Shown one piece after another: positions 1 to 8,581 of a stretch of 51,377 bases of DNA; the stretch's first letter is position 1, and the number at the start of each line of letters is the position of its first letter. Origin of the DNA: Oscillospiraceae bacterium (GTDB taxonomy: Bacteria; Bacillota_A; Clostridia; Oscillospirales; Oscillospiraceae); contig JAFUES010000047.1 of assembly GCA_017470325.1 (NCBI GenBank), positions 1 through 51,377 of the forward strand, given 5' to 3'. The notes beneath the pieces are model-generated. The model was given only the letters and a program-made list of their open reading frames with translations, had not been told where the DNA came from and searched no databases. Both the position numbers and the translations under genes were made by a program.

Positions 1-72
1 AATCTTCCCTTTGAGGCATTCACGTACTATTCGGACTTTTTTATCTATCTCTACTTGCTCCTTTTTAGACAT
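1..72 (-). CDS. Transposase N-terminus, partial (IS3-like orfA type)
   Basis: The gene starts at 72 on the minus strand and runs off the left edge. The 24 visible residues begin MSKKEQVEIDKKVRIVRECL, lysine- and charge-rich with a helix typical of the helix-turn-helix head of IS3-family transposases. A strong ribosome binding site (GGAGGGAG) precedes the ATG by a few bases. Only the start is visible, so the family is a guess from the N-terminal style. Confidence 0.55.
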   Translation of the reverse strand, partial: MSKKEQVEIDKKVRIVRECLKGKI

Positions 73-78
73 AATAAT

Positions 79-133
79 GCTCCCTCCTTGATGACAGTGT
101 TTTTCTTTTTTCACTGTCTCTCATAGAGGGAGC
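79..133. repeat. Interrupted inverted repeat over the transposase leader
   Basis: GCTCCCTC at 79-86 is complementary to GAGGGAGC at 126-133, and an inner pair GACAGTG/CACTGTC sits inside. On the minus strand the outer arm contains the transposase ribosome binding site. A transcript entering from outside would therefore hide that site. This is a common device in insertion sequences to avoid expression from neighbouring promoters; the function here is inferred. Confidence 0.5.
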
Positions 134-158
134 ATATCAAAAACTCGCAGGAGCTTTT

Positions 159-551
159 TTAATGCAGACGCAGGATGGTCATGACCGTCCTGCAGTAGAC
201 GCCTTCTTCCTCACCATTATTCATCGGCCGCAGAACTGCCGGAGCGGTCAGGCTCAGCAAGCCCTGCAAGGTCAGGCGGCGTTCCTTTTCTGCCGGCGGG
301 GCTTCCAGATGGCGCAGCTTTGCGTCGTTGAGTGTCAGGACCAGCCCGGCATTCTGCACTTGGCCGGTAAACTGTACCAGATAGAGGCCCCGGTCCAGCA
401 GCAGGCCGTCCTCACCTTGTCGGATCCCTTCGCCGTGGATCTCCCACACGGGCAGGCTGAGAGTTCCCCCGCCGGGCACCCGCTGTGCCGTGATCTCATA
501 GCCCATGGCGCAGCTGAGACTTTGTGCATCTCTGCGCGTACCGTTCTCCAT
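159..551 (-). CDS. Hypothetical protein, possible beta-rich (TNF/BclA-like) fold
   Basis: This is a 130-residue soluble protein without a signal peptide or membrane segment. I do not recognise the family. The middle part (GLYLVQFTGQVQNAGLVLTL, about residues 55-74) has the alternating pattern of a jelly-roll strand pair, as seen in BclA C-terminal or TNF-like domains of spore and phage proteins, but this is weak. The start is supported by GAGGTGGGGG upstream of the ATG. It lies alone between an insertion sequence and the oad operon, which is divergently transcribed. Confidence 0.55.
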   Translation of the reverse strand: MENGTRRDAQSLSCAMGYEITAQRVPGGGTLSLPVWEIHGEGIRQGEDGLLLDRGLYLVQFTGQVQNAGLVLTLNDAKLRHLEAPPAEKERRLTLQGLLSLTAPAVLRPMNNGEEEGVYCRTVMTILRLH

Positions 552-712
552 TTTCCCCCACCTCGATCCATCCTATGCTAAGAGCAGTGTTTTTGCCCTG
601 TCTTTCTGTATATTTTTTGCAAAAGAAAGTGTTTTAATATAGCGTGCTGGGAAAAAATGTGTTATAGTAATTTATTATCAACCGCTATCCTTTTCGAGCA
701 GAGGAGAGACCC

Positions 713-2101
713 ATGAAGAAAGTTCAATTTACAGAAACCGTATTGCGCGACGCGAACCAGTCTCTCGTGGCCACCCGTATGCCCTATGACAAGTTTGAGC
801 CGATCCTGGAGACCATCGACCGGGCCGGTTTCTACTCTGTGGAATGCTGGGGCGGCGCCACCTTTGACGTTTGCCTGCGCTTTCTGAACGAAGACCCCTG
901 GGAGCGGCTGCGGAAGATCCGCTCCAAGATGCCCAACACCAAGCTGCAGATGCTGCTGCGCGGGCAGAACATCCTGGGCTATAAGCATTACAGCGACGAT
1001 GTGGTGCGCCGTTTCGTCCGGGCCTCCGTGCGCAACGGGATCAATATCATCCGCATCTTTGACGCCCTCAACGACCTGGACAATCTGAAGGTCGCAGTGG
1101 AGGAGACCGTCAAGAGCGGCGCTATGGCCTCCGGCGCCATTTCCTACACCACCAGCCCCGTCCACACACTTGACAAATATGTGGAGATGGTACGGGAATT
1201 GAAGGCCATGGGCGTCAGTTCCATCTGCATCAAGGATATGGCGGGCATCCTCTCCCCCAAGTGTGCCTATGACCTGGTCGCCGCCATCAAGGATGCGGTG
1301 GACCTGCCGGTGGTGCTGCACACCCACTGCACCACGGGGCTTGCCTTCATGACCTATCTGAAGGGCATTGAGGCCGGGGCCGACGTGATCGACACGGCCA
1401 TCTCTCCCTTTTCCGGCGGCACTTCCCAGCCCGCCACCGAAACCCTGGCCTTCGCCCTGCAGGAGTTGGGCTATGAGGTCACGCTGGACGACGAGTGCCT
1501 GCGGCAGATGGCAGATTTCTTCAAGCCCATGCGGGCGGACTTTTTGGCAGATGGCACGCTCAATCCCATCTCCATGGCCACCGACACCCAGTGTCTCAGC
1601 TATCAGATCCCCGGCGGCATGCTCTCCAACCTGCTCAGCCAGCTGAAAATGCTGGGCGCCCTGGATAAGTTTGACGAGGCCCTGCTGGAGACGCCCCGGG
1701 TCCGCAAGGACATGGGCTATCCCCCACTGGTCACTCCCACCAGCCAGCTGGTGGGCACCCAGGCCGTGCAGAATGTTCTGGCCGGGGAACGCTATAAAAA
1801 CGTAGGCGCGGAGATCAAGGCCTACTGCCGCGGCGAATACGGCAAGACCCCCGCTCCCATCGATCCGGAGGTCCGCGCCAAGATCCTGGCCGGAGAAAAG
1901 CCCATCGAGGGCCGCTACGCCGACACCCTGCCCGCCGATGTGTTCCAGCAGGCGGAAGCCAAACTGGGTAACGACGCCCGCTGTGAGGAGGACGTGCTCA
2001 GCTACATCGCCTTCCCCCAGGTGGCGGAGAACTTCTTTGAAAAGCGCCGGGCTGCGGAAGAGAAAAAGTGCAACTACAGCATTGAGAAGATTGGAGACTG
2101 A
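713..2101 (+). CDS. oadA: Oxaloacetate decarboxylase alpha subunit (carboxyltransferase)
   Basis: 462 residues of a DRE-TIM carboxyltransferase. The signature LRDANQSL is at about residues 11-18, the carboxylatable lysine sits in CIKDMAG (about K174), and the metal ligands are in HTHC (H203, H205). It moves the carboxyl group of oxaloacetate to biotin, leaving pyruvate. The usual C-terminal biotin domain is absent; a separate biotin protein is encoded two genes downstream, as in split Clostridial systems. The start follows GAGGAGAG by a normal distance. A PycB-type pyruvate carboxylase subunit is the alternative, but the adjacent membrane gamma and beta subunits make a Na+-pumping decarboxylase far more likely. 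Confidence 0.92.
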   Translation: MKKVQFTETVLRDANQSLVATRMPYDKFEPILETIDRAGFYSVECWGGATFDVCLRFLNEDPWERLRKIRSKMPNTKLQMLLRGQNILGYKHYSDDVVRRFVRASVRNGINIIRIFDALNDLDNLKVAVEETVKSGAMASGAISYTTSPVHTLDKYVEMVRELKAMGVSSICIKDMAGILSPKCAYDLVAAIKDAVDLPVVLHTHCTTGLAFMTYLKGIEAGADVIDTAISPFSGGTSQPATETLAFALQELGYEVTLDDECLRQMADFFKPMRADFLADGTLNPISMATDTQCLSYQIPGGMLSNLLSQLKMLGALDKFDEALLETPRVRKDMGYPPLVTPTSQLVGTQAVQNVLAGERYKNVGAEIKAYCRGEYGKTPAPIDPEVRAKILAGEKPIEGRYADTLPADVFQQAEAKLGNDARCEEDVLSYIAFPQVAENFFEKRRAAEEKKCNYSIEKIGD

Positions 2102-2103
2102 CC

Positions 2104-2436
2104 ATGAGCTTTTCTGACGCACTGTTGTATTCTCTGGCCGGCATGCTGGTTGTCTTCTTCGCTTTGATCCTGCTGATGGTCATCATCAAGATCATGATCG
2201 CCGTCGGGGACCGCAGTCAAAAGAAAACCGCCCCTGTTCCGGTAGAAGCGCCTGTGCCCGCGGCGGCCCCTGCTCCCGTTCCGGCTCCCGGCTCCGCCGG
2301 TGAGCTGAAGCTCTATGACACCGATCCCCGCACCGCCGCCATGCTGATGGCCATTGTGGCCGATGAGCTGCAGCTGCCCCTCAATGAGCTGCGCTTCCTG
2401 TCCATCCGTGAAGTAAAGGAGAATGATCCCACATGA
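2104..2436 (+). CDS. oadG: Oxaloacetate decarboxylase gamma subunit
   Basis: 110 residues with one N-terminal membrane helix (about residues 8-32), then a Pro/Ala-rich linker (residues 42-62) and a short soluble tail. This is the layout of OadG, which anchors and assembles the alpha and beta subunits. It starts 2 bases after oadA and its stop overlaps the next gene by 4 bases, so translation is probably coupled. The tail (LMAIVADELQLPLNELRFLSIREV) is longer than in minimal OadG proteins and is of unknown role. Confidence 0.82.
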   Translation: MSFSDALLYSLAGMLVVFFALILLMVIIKIMIAVGDRSQKKTAPVPVEAPVPAAAPAPVPAPGSAGELKLYDTDPRTAAMLMAIVADELQLPLNELRFLSIREVKENDPT

Positions 2437-2837
2437 AATATAAAATCACGCTGCAGGGCCGTACCTATGAGGTGGAAGTCGAACACGGCGAGGCCATGGT
2501 CCTGGATGAATATGAGGCTGTATCTCCTGTTCCCGCGGCTCCCGTGACCGCTCCTGTTCCGATGGCGGTCCCCGCGCCCGCGGCAGCACCCGCTGCCGTT
2601 CCGGCCCCTGCGGCCCAGTCTGTGGTCGGGACGCCTGTGACCTCTCCCCTGCCCGGCAACATCCTCAGCATCCCCGTTGTCATGGGCCAGGCGGTCAAGG
2701 CCGGCGATGTGCTGGTGATCATTGAGGCCATGAAGATGGAGAACGAAGTGGCCGCCCCCTGCGACGGCGTGGTCAAGCAGATCAGCGTCAGCAAGGGCGC
2801 CGTGGTCGCCACTGGCGACACGCTGCTGGTGATCTGA
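2433..2837 (+). CDS. Biotin carboxyl carrier subunit of the decarboxylase
   Basis: 134 residues. The N-terminal strand region is followed by a Pro/Ala hinge (about residues 30-65) and a biotinyl domain ending the protein. The biotin-accepting lysine is K101 in EAMKMEN. It carries the carboxyl group from OadA to the membrane subunit OadB. The ATG overlaps the end of oadG (ATGA type overlap). Separate carriers of this type are usual where OadA lacks its own biotinyl domain. Confidence 0.9.
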   Translation: MKYKITLQGRTYEVEVEHGEAMVLDEYEAVSPVPAAPVTAPVPMAVPAPAAAPAAVPAPAAQSVVGTPVTSPLPGNILSIPVVMGQAVKAGDVLVIIEAMKMENEVAAPCDGVVKQISVSKGAVVATGDTLLVI

Positions 2838-2847
2838 GGGCCTGCCC

Positions 2848-4035
2848 ATGAGTATACTGGAAACCCTGTCCCGGCTGGGCCAGACCTCGGGCTTCTACAT
2901 GCTGCTGAGCGATTGGCGGCAGATCGTGATGATCCTGTTGGCCTGTGTCCTGCTGTACCTGGGGCTTGTGAAAAAATTTGAGCCGCTGCTGCTGATCGGC
3001 ATCGCCTTCGGCATGCTGCTGACCAATCTGCCCGGCTCGGAGATGTATCATCCGGAGCTGTGGGACGCCTATATTGCGGGCCAGCTTCGCCTGACGGACA
3101 TCGTCCACGACGGCGGTCTGCTGGACATCCTGTACATCGGCGTCAAGTCCGGCATCTATCCCTCGCTGATCTTCATGGGCGTGGGTGCCATGACGGACTT
3201 CGGTCCACTGATCGCGAACCCCAAGAGCCTGCTGCTGGGCGCCGCCGCCCAGCTGGGCATCTTTGCCGCGTTCCTGATGGCCATCGGGATTTTCGGCTTT
3301 GACCCCAACGTGGCCGCCTCCATCGGCATCATCGGCGGTGCCGACGGCCCCACCGCCATCTGGCTGACCTCTAAACTGGCGCCGGACTATCTGGCCCCCA
3401 TCGCTATTGCGGCCTACTCCTACATGGCCCTGATCCCTCTGATCCAGCCGCCGGTGATGCGGCTGCTGACCACCAAGGAGGAGCGGGAGACCAAGATGGA
3501 GCAGCTGCGCCCGGTCAGCAAAACGCAGAAGGTGCTGTTCCCCATCATTGTGACCATCTTCGTGTGCCTGCTGCTGCCCTCTGTGGCGCCGCTGCTGGGC
3601 TGCCTGATGCTGGGGAACCTCTTCAAGGAGTGCGGTCTCACCGACCGTCTCAGCGATACGGCGCAGAATGCGCTGATGAACATCGTGACCATCTTCCTGT
3701 CCACCTCTGTGGGCGCCACCGCGGTGTACTACCGCTTCCTGACCCCCCAGACCCTGTTCATTATCGTGCTGGGTCTGATCGCCTTTGAGTTTGCCACCGT
3801 GGGCGGTCTGCTGCTGGGCAAGCTGATGTACAGGCTCTCCGGCGGGAAGATCAATCCGCTGATCGGCTCGGCCGGCGTCTCCGCCGTGCCCATGGCCGCG
3901 CGGGTCTCCCAGAAGGAAGGCCAGCGGGCCAACCCCTCCAATTTCCTGCTGATGCATGCTATGGGTCCCAACGTGGCAGGCGTCATCGGCTCCGCCGTGG
4001 CCGCGGGCTTCCTGCTGGCCGTCTTCGGCGGCTGA
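2848..4035 (+). CDS. oadB: Na+-translocating decarboxylase beta subunit
   Basis: 395 residues, strongly hydrophobic with about ten membrane segments. Typical OadB signatures are visible: LIANPKSLLLGAAAQLGIF, GFDPNVAASIGIIGGADGPT and the C-terminal MGPNVAGVIGSAVAAG. It decarboxylates carboxybiotin and exports Na+, coupling oxaloacetate breakdown to ion pumping. It is the last gene of the operon, 10 bases after the biotin carrier. A perfect hairpin follows at 4069-4105. The closely related methylmalonyl-CoA and glutaconyl-CoA decarboxylase beta subunits are alternatives, but the OadA-type alpha subunit argues for oxaloacetate. Confidence 0.92.
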   Translation: MSILETLSRLGQTSGFYMLLSDWRQIVMILLACVLLYLGLVKKFEPLLLIGIAFGMLLTNLPGSEMYHPELWDAYIAGQLRLTDIVHDGGLLDILYIGVKSGIYPSLIFMGVGAMTDFGPLIANPKSLLLGAAAQLGIFAAFLMAIGIFGFDPNVAASIGIIGGADGPTAIWLTSKLAPDYLAPIAIAAYSYMALIPLIQPPVMRLLTTKEERETKMEQLRPVSKTQKVLFPIIVTIFVCLLLPSVAPLLGCLMLGNLFKECGLTDRLSDTAQNALMNIVTIFLSTSVGATAVYYRFLTPQTLFIIVLGLIAFEFATVGGLLLGKLMYRLSGGKINPLIGSAGVSAVPMAARVSQKEGQRANPSNFLLMHAMGPNVAGVIGSAVAAGFLLAVFGG

Positions 4036-4068
4036 TACTGCCAGGATGAAACAAACTTAACGTCAAAT

Positions 4069-4105
4069 GTAAGACGCTGCAAGGATGCTCCTTGCAGCGT
4101 CTTAC
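4069..4105. terminator. Bidirectional hairpin between converging operons
   Basis: A perfect 17-bp stem with a 3-base loop lies between oadB and the minus-strand Nudix gene and overlaps the Nudix stop codon. There is no long T tract on either side, but the position and stem strength suggest a shared transcription end. Confidence 0.7.
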
Positions 4106-4668
4106 TCGTATTGGCTCAATTTCCCGTTGAGCTTTTTATAGATCCGCTCCACGAACCAGGGCTCGGTGGAGGCGTCCAGCGCCTCCTCCAGGCCGAACCA
4201 GCGGACGCCGCTGTTCTCCGCCTCGCAGATCCGCAGGCTCTCGCTCTCGTCCGCCTCCAGCAAATAGGTCACGTTCATGTGCAGGTGGCTGGGCACATAG
4301 GCGCCGTGCTTCTCGTGGCCGTCCACGGTCAGCACCTCCAAAGAATAGATCTCCGGGCTAACGGGCCGGACCTTCTGTACGCCGGTCTCCTCCCGGACCT
4401 CCCGCAGCGCCACCGCCAACAGATCGGTCTCTCCATCCGCATGGCCCCCGGTCCAGGACCAGGAGTCGTACAGCTTGTGATAGACCAACAGCACCTTGTT
4501 CCGCCGGGGATTGACCACCCAGGCGGAGGCCGTCATATGCGCAAGCAGATTGCTGCGCAGAAAGGCGTCCGGGTACCGGTCCAGAAAGTCCAGGATGACA
4601 GCCTGATCCCTCTCCTCCTGCTCGTTCCAGGGCTGATAGGCCGCGATGGCCTCCCGCGCCGTCATCAC
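4102..4668 (-). CDS. Nudix hydrolase
   Basis: 188 residues. The Nudix box is visible as GGHADGETDLLAVALREVREETGV (about residues 75-98), with the REVREETG core that binds Mg2+ and cleaves a nucleoside diphosphate linked to X. The substrate cannot be read from the sequence. The protein is slightly longer than minimal Nudix enzymes because of an N-terminal helical extension. Its start (GTG at 4668 or ATG at 4665) overlaps the stop of the upstream nitrilase-like gene, so the two are probably translated together. Confidence 0.88.
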   Translation of the reverse strand: MMTAREAIAAYQPWNEQEERDQAVILDFLDRYPDAFLRSNLLAHMTASAWVVNPRRNKVLLVYHKLYDSWSWTGGHADGETDLLAVALREVREETGVQKVRPVSPEIYSLEVLTVDGHEKHGAYVPSHLHMNVTYLLEADESESLRICEAENSGVRWFGLEEALDASTEPWFVERIYKKLNGKLSQYE

Positions 4669-5489
4669 TCCGCCACCGTATACACATCCCGCCGCAGGTG
4701 CAGGAAGGTGGGCAGCTGAGCCCGGATCTGATCCACCTGGTCCAGGTCGATGTCGCAGTAAAGGATCTGTTCCTTCTCGTCCGCCTCGCAGACCACGGCG
4801 CCGAAGGGATCGGCCACCATGGAATGTCCCCAGCAGACATAGTGGAAGCCCTCGTACCGGGCGGCGGAGGCCGCCACCAGGAACACCTCATTGTCATTGG
4901 CCCGGGAGCGCATCAGCATCTCCCAGTGACTGGGGCCGGTGCGCATGTTGAACTGGGCCGGCAGGAAGATGACCTTTGCCCCACGCATGGCCATAGCCCG
5001 GAACAGCTCCGGGAATCGGACGTCGAAGCAGACCGCCACGCCCATGGTCCCGTAGGGAGTCTCAAAGGTGGTGATCTGATCGCCCTCGGTGAAGTTCTTC
5101 TTCTCAGAAAAACGCATGCCGGGCACGTCGATCTCAAACAGGTGCACCTTGCGGTGCTTTGCGATCTGATTGCCTTTTTCATCGAAGACGAAGCAGGTGT
5201 TGTACATCTTGCCGTCCTCCGTCTCTGGGACGGAGCCTCCCACCAGGAGAACTTGGTTTTCCCTGGCCCAGGCGGACATCTGCCGCACCGAGTCCTCATG
5301 TCCCTGAGAGGCCGCCTGCCGGAAATACTCCGGCGCATAGGGCGTGTTGTACATCTCCGGCAGGACCACGATCTTCGCGCCGTTTTCCGCTGCCTCGCGC
5401 ACCATGCGCGCGGCCTTCTCCATGGTCTCCGCCCGGTCCAGCTCCGTGCGCAGCTGGCACACGGCTACTTTGAAAATCGATTCGCTCAT
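4665..5489 (-). CDS. Carbon-nitrogen hydrolase (nitrilase superfamily, omega-amidase-like)
   Basis: 274 residues with the Glu-Lys-Cys triad of the superfamily: E in VLPEMYN, K in HRKVHLFE and C in GVAVCFDVRFPE. The close spacing and length fit the Nit2/omega-amidase branch, which hydrolyses alpha-ketoglutaramate or similar amides. The exact substrate is inferred. It sits in a chain of overlapping minus-strand genes: its ATG overlaps the end of the DUF1643 gene, and its stop overlaps the Nudix start. Confidence 0.87.
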   Translation of the reverse strand: MSESIFKVAVCQLRTELDRAETMEKAARMVREAAENGAKIVVLPEMYNTPYAPEYFRQAASQGHEDSVRQMSAWARENQVLLVGGSVPETEDGKMYNTCFVFDEKGNQIAKHRKVHLFEIDVPGMRFSEKKNFTEGDQITTFETPYGTMGVAVCFDVRFPELFRAMAMRGAKVIFLPAQFNMRTGPSHWEMLMRSRANDNEVFLVAASAARYEGFHYVCWGHSMVADPFGAVVCEADEKEQILYCDIDLDQVDQIRAQLPTFLHLRRDVYTVAE

Positions 5490-6106
5490 AATGTATTCAG
5501 ATACCCTTCTATGTCAAAGTCCTTGGTCCGTTCATCCTTGCGCAGATACAGTGGGTGGTGGGGATGTCCCTTCTTGGAGCAGTTCCCAGCACAGAGCCAG
5601 TGTCCGCCGTAGCGCTCCCCCAGGCTCACCATCTCCCGCACACAGTCCGGCAGATAGGGCCGCTTCTCAATGATGGCTCCCCAGGCCGCCCAGATGGCCG
5701 GGGTATAGCCTCCCTCCGCCACCTGCGATAAGATATATTCAAAGGCACGCATGTTCTCGTGATGCAGGCGCCGATTTAACTCCCGGTCCATGTCGTCCGG
5801 TCGGGTGGCCCGCTGGGCATAGACGTTGAACATGATCCAGCTGTCATAGCCGTTGCCGGCAGCGATCCGGGACACGGATTTGAGAGTGTTGTCCAGATCA
5901 TCCGGGGCGGCAGTGGAGGGGTTGATGCCGATGCAGATCAGGGGATTTGCTCCCCGGGTCCCCAATATGTAACGGTACTCCGTGTAAAAATCCGGCACGT
6001 ACAGCCACTTCTCCGGATCGTAGCCGCCGCTGTGTCCCGACAGGGACAGCGCGTCCGCAAAGTCCAGGATGTCAATGGTTTGGCTCGCGCCGCTGGGAAT
6101 GTGCAC
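5486..6106 (-). CDS. DUF1643 domain protein
   Basis: 206 residues. The core RYILGTRGANPLICIGINPSTA, followed by DDLDNTLKSVSRIAAGNGYDSWIMFNVYAQRAT, is the conserved part of DUF1643, a family of unknown function found in many bacteria and some phages. No membrane segment is visible. Translation begins at a GTG with AGGAGGTG upstream. It overlaps the nitrilase gene downstream and follows the AEC transporter by 11 bases. Confidence 0.82.
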   Translation of the reverse strand: MHIPSGASQTIDILDFADALSLSGHSGGYDPEKWLYVPDFYTEYRYILGTRGANPLICIGINPSTAAPDDLDNTLKSVSRIAAGNGYDSWIMFNVYAQRATRPDDMDRELNRRLHHENMRAFEYILSQVAEGGYTPAIWAAWGAIIEKRPYLPDCVREMVSLGERYGGHWLCAGNCSKKGHPHHPLYLRKDERTKDFDIEGYLNTL

Positions 6107-6117
6107 GACAGCACCTC

Positions 6118-7035
6118 CTAAGCCAGAAGTGATACGATCAGCGGGATGGTCAGCATGGACAGGGCCGTGCTCTGCAGTACGCCCTCGGAGGCAAAGATAT
6201 AGTCCTTATCGAACTGGATGGACAGCACCGAGACCAGCACCGCACTGGGGCAGGCGGCGATGATGATGCAGGTCATCCGCAGCACCGGGTCCAGGGGGAA
6301 CAGCCGCGTAAGCAGCGCCACCAGAAGCGGCGCCACGATCAAACGGGTAAAGCTTGACAGGTACAGCTTTTTGTTGCGGAACGCGTCTGCCAGGCTCACA
6401 CTGCCCAGAGCCGTGCCGATGACGAACATGGACAGCGGCATCGTGGCCCCGGACATGGCGTCGATCAGTTCCCGCAGCACACCGGGGATGGGCGGCTTTA
6501 CCAGGAAGATCAGCAGCGCCAGCACGGAGGCGATCAGCGGTGAGGACAACAGGTCCCGGGGATTGAACTTCACGCTCCCGCCGCCTTTCAGCAGCCACAT
6601 TCCATAGCTGTACAGCAGCACATTGAAGGGGATGTTGGACAGGGAAATATAAAACACCGACATGGACCCCAGGATCTCCTGGGCCACCGGCACGCCGATG
6701 AACATGGTATTGCTGACGGCGATCAGCAGCTCGAACAGCACCGCGTGATCCCTGTCGATCCGAAACAGCTTCGTCGCAGCCCGGCCCACCACAAAGCAAA
6801 ACACGATGGTCAGGCTCAAAACCAGAAAGCTCACCGCCAGGTCCGCAAGGCGCAGCTCACTTTCCGTGCTCAGTGCGGACTTCAGGATGGTAGCGAACAT
6901 GAAGACGTTGATGACCAGATTGCTGGTAGTCCTGGTGTAGGCTTTATCCGTGACACCCCTGCGGGAACAGATATAGCCCACCACCATCATGACCACAAAA
7001 ATGGCCATTTTTTCGATCAAAGTTACGAATTCCAT
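6118..7035 (-). CDS. AEC family transporter (auxin efflux carrier type)
   Basis: 305 residues with about ten hydrophobic segments in two halves. The first half starts with LIEKMAIFVVMMVVGYICSRRGVTD and the second contains PLSMFVIGTALG and IIAACPSAVLVSVLSIQFDKD, both typical of bacterial AEC carriers such as malate or organic-acid exporters. The substrate is not known. An AGGAGA ribosome binding site precedes the ATG. It lies 13 bases after mgtE on the same strand. Confidence 0.86.
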   Translation of the reverse strand: MEFVTLIEKMAIFVVMMVVGYICSRRGVTDKAYTRTTSNLVINVFMFATILKSALSTESELRLADLAVSFLVLSLTIVFCFVVGRAATKLFRIDRDHAVLFELLIAVSNTMFIGVPVAQEILGSMSVFYISLSNIPFNVLLYSYGMWLLKGGGSVKFNPRDLLSSPLIASVLALLIFLVKPPIPGVLRELIDAMSGATMPLSMFVIGTALGSVSLADAFRNKKLYLSSFTRLIVAPLLVALLTRLFPLDPVLRMTCIIIAACPSAVLVSVLSIQFDKDYIFASEGVLQSTALSMLTIPLIVSLLA

Positions 7036-7048
7036 GGAAAAGGGTCTC

Positions 7049-8458
7049 CTAAATGTGCAGGATCAGCTTTGCGATATAAATATAGATCAGCAGCGACACC
7101 GCGTCTGTGAGGGTAGAGATCAGGGGATTGGCCATGACCGCCGGGTCCAGGCCGATCTTCTCCGCCCCAATGGGCAGCAGGCTGCCCACCAGCTTGGCGA
7201 ACATGACGATGAACACGATGGACAGACTGACCGTGGCCGCCACAGCCACCGTCACATTGTCATTTCTGAGCAGCATCCCGTCCAGCAGCAGCATCTTGAA
7301 GAAATTGACGACCGCCAGGGTCAGGCCGCAAAGCGCGGCCGTGCGCCACTCCTTCCACAGCACCCGCAGGGCGTCCCGCGGCTCCGTGTCTCCCAGAGAA
7401 AGGCTTCGGATGACCGCCGTCGCGGACTGGGCGCCGGAGTTGCCGCCGGTACCCATGAGCATGGGGATAAAAGGGATCAGCCCCGCCACAACGGCAAGCC
7501 GCTCCTCAAAACTGGTGAGGATCATACTGGTAAAGGTGGCTGAAAGCATCAGGAACATGAGCCAGGGGATGCGGTTTTTCCACATCTCCACCGGGCCCGT
7601 ACGGGAGTAGGGCTTGTCGGACGGCGTCATACCGGCCATCCTTTCGAAGTCCTCCGTGGCCTCCTGCTCCATGACGTCGATGATGTCGTCGACCGTGACG
7701 ATGCCCACCAGGCGGCCTTCCATATCCACCACGGGCATAGCCAGCAGGTCATAGTCTGAGAACTTCTCCGACACGCTCTCCTGGTCCTCCGTGGTGGTGG
7801 CGAAGATCACGTTGCGGTCCATCAGGTCCTCGACCACCGTGTCGGGGTCTGCCAGCAGCAGATCCTTGACCGTGACGACGCCGTCCAGATGCCGGTCGGC
7901 GGAAGTGACAAAGCAGACGTAGATGGTCTCCTTGTCCTCACCGATGCGCCGGATCCGGGCAAAGGACTCCTTCACGCTCATGTACTTTTTCAGATCCACG
8001 AACTCCGAGGTCATGATCGTGCCCGCGGAATTGTCGGGATAGTGGAGATACTGGTTAATGAGGGCTCGGGTCTCCGGTGTGGCGGTGCGCATGACACGCT
8101 TGACCACGTTGGCCGGAAGCTCCTCCATCATGTCCACCGCGTCGTCCACGAACATCTCTTCCACGATGCCCGCCAGTTCCGAGTCCGTGATGGAGTTGAT
8201 GATCCGCTCCTGCTCGGGCGCCTCCATGTGGGAAAACACCCCCGCCGCCATCTCCTTGGACAGGAGACGGAAGACCATAGGCATGCGGTTGTCCTCGATC
8301 TCGGTCAAAAATTCCGCAACGTCGAACTCGTTCATTTCCTCCATTCGCCGCTGCAGCTGCTTCATGTCCCGGCTGTCCAGCAGTTCGGTCAGCTCGTCGG
8401 TGCGTTTTTCCTGTATCGCCTCATAGTCCAGGGCTTCCTGCAGTTCTTCTTCACCCAA
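7049..8458 (-). CDS. mgtE: Magnesium transporter MgtE
   Basis: About 469 residues in the MgtE order: an N-terminal superhelical domain (DVAEFLTEIEDNRMPMVFRLL), two CBS domains (about residues 135-255, ending in VDDIIDVMEQEATEDFERMAGM), and five membrane helices with the pore motif PFIPMLMGTGGNSGAQSA. It imports Mg2+ and closes when Mg2+ binds the cytoplasmic domains. I place the start at TTG 8458, 8 bases after GGAGG; a GTG at 8467 would abut the ribosome binding site. No room remains upstream for an M-box riboswitch. Confidence 0.93.
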   Translation of the reverse strand: MGEEELQEALDYEAIQEKRTDELTELLDSRDMKQLQRRMEEMNEFDVAEFLTEIEDNRMPMVFRLLSKEMAAGVFSHMEAPEQERIINSITDSELAGIVEEMFVDDAVDMMEELPANVVKRVMRTATPETRALINQYLHYPDNSAGTIMTSEFVDLKKYMSVKESFARIRRIGEDKETIYVCFVTSADRHLDGVVTVKDLLLADPDTVVEDLMDRNVIFATTTEDQESVSEKFSDYDLLAMPVVDMEGRLVGIVTVDDIIDVMEQEATEDFERMAGMTPSDKPYSRTGPVEMWKNRIPWLMFLMLSATFTSMILTSFEERLAVVAGLIPFIPMLMGTGGNSGAQSATAVIRSLSLGDTEPRDALRVLWKEWRTAALCGLTLAVVNFFKMLLLDGMLLRNDNVTVAVAATVSLSIVFIVMFAKLVGSLLPIGAEKIGLDPAVMANPLISTLTDAVSLLIYIYIAKLILHI

Positions 8459-8533
8459 CGAACCCACCTCCAGTGATCAGAATAATAAATTAATTTTATC
8501 ACGCCGAACAGTTGATTACAAGCAAAATCGCAT

Positions 8534-8564
8534 GGAAAAGCCGGGGCCAAGCCCCGGCTTTTCC
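8534..8564 (-). terminator. Terminator of the Na+/alanine symporter gene
   Basis: A 14-bp perfect stem (GGAAAAGCCGGGGC and its complement) with a 3-base loop lies just after the symporter stop at 8582. On the minus strand the descending arm provides four T residues. Confidence 0.75.
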
Positions 8565-8581
8565 TATCTCGCTGCATGGTC

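Noticed and set aside
662..2122. 486-codon minus-strand frame opposite oadA
   Set aside because: Shadow of oadA. Composition rich in Gly/His/Val and no family features.
8468..8533. M-box riboswitch before mgtE
   Set aside because: Only about 75 bases separate mgtE from the neighbouring terminator, too short for the M-box aptamer and expression platform.
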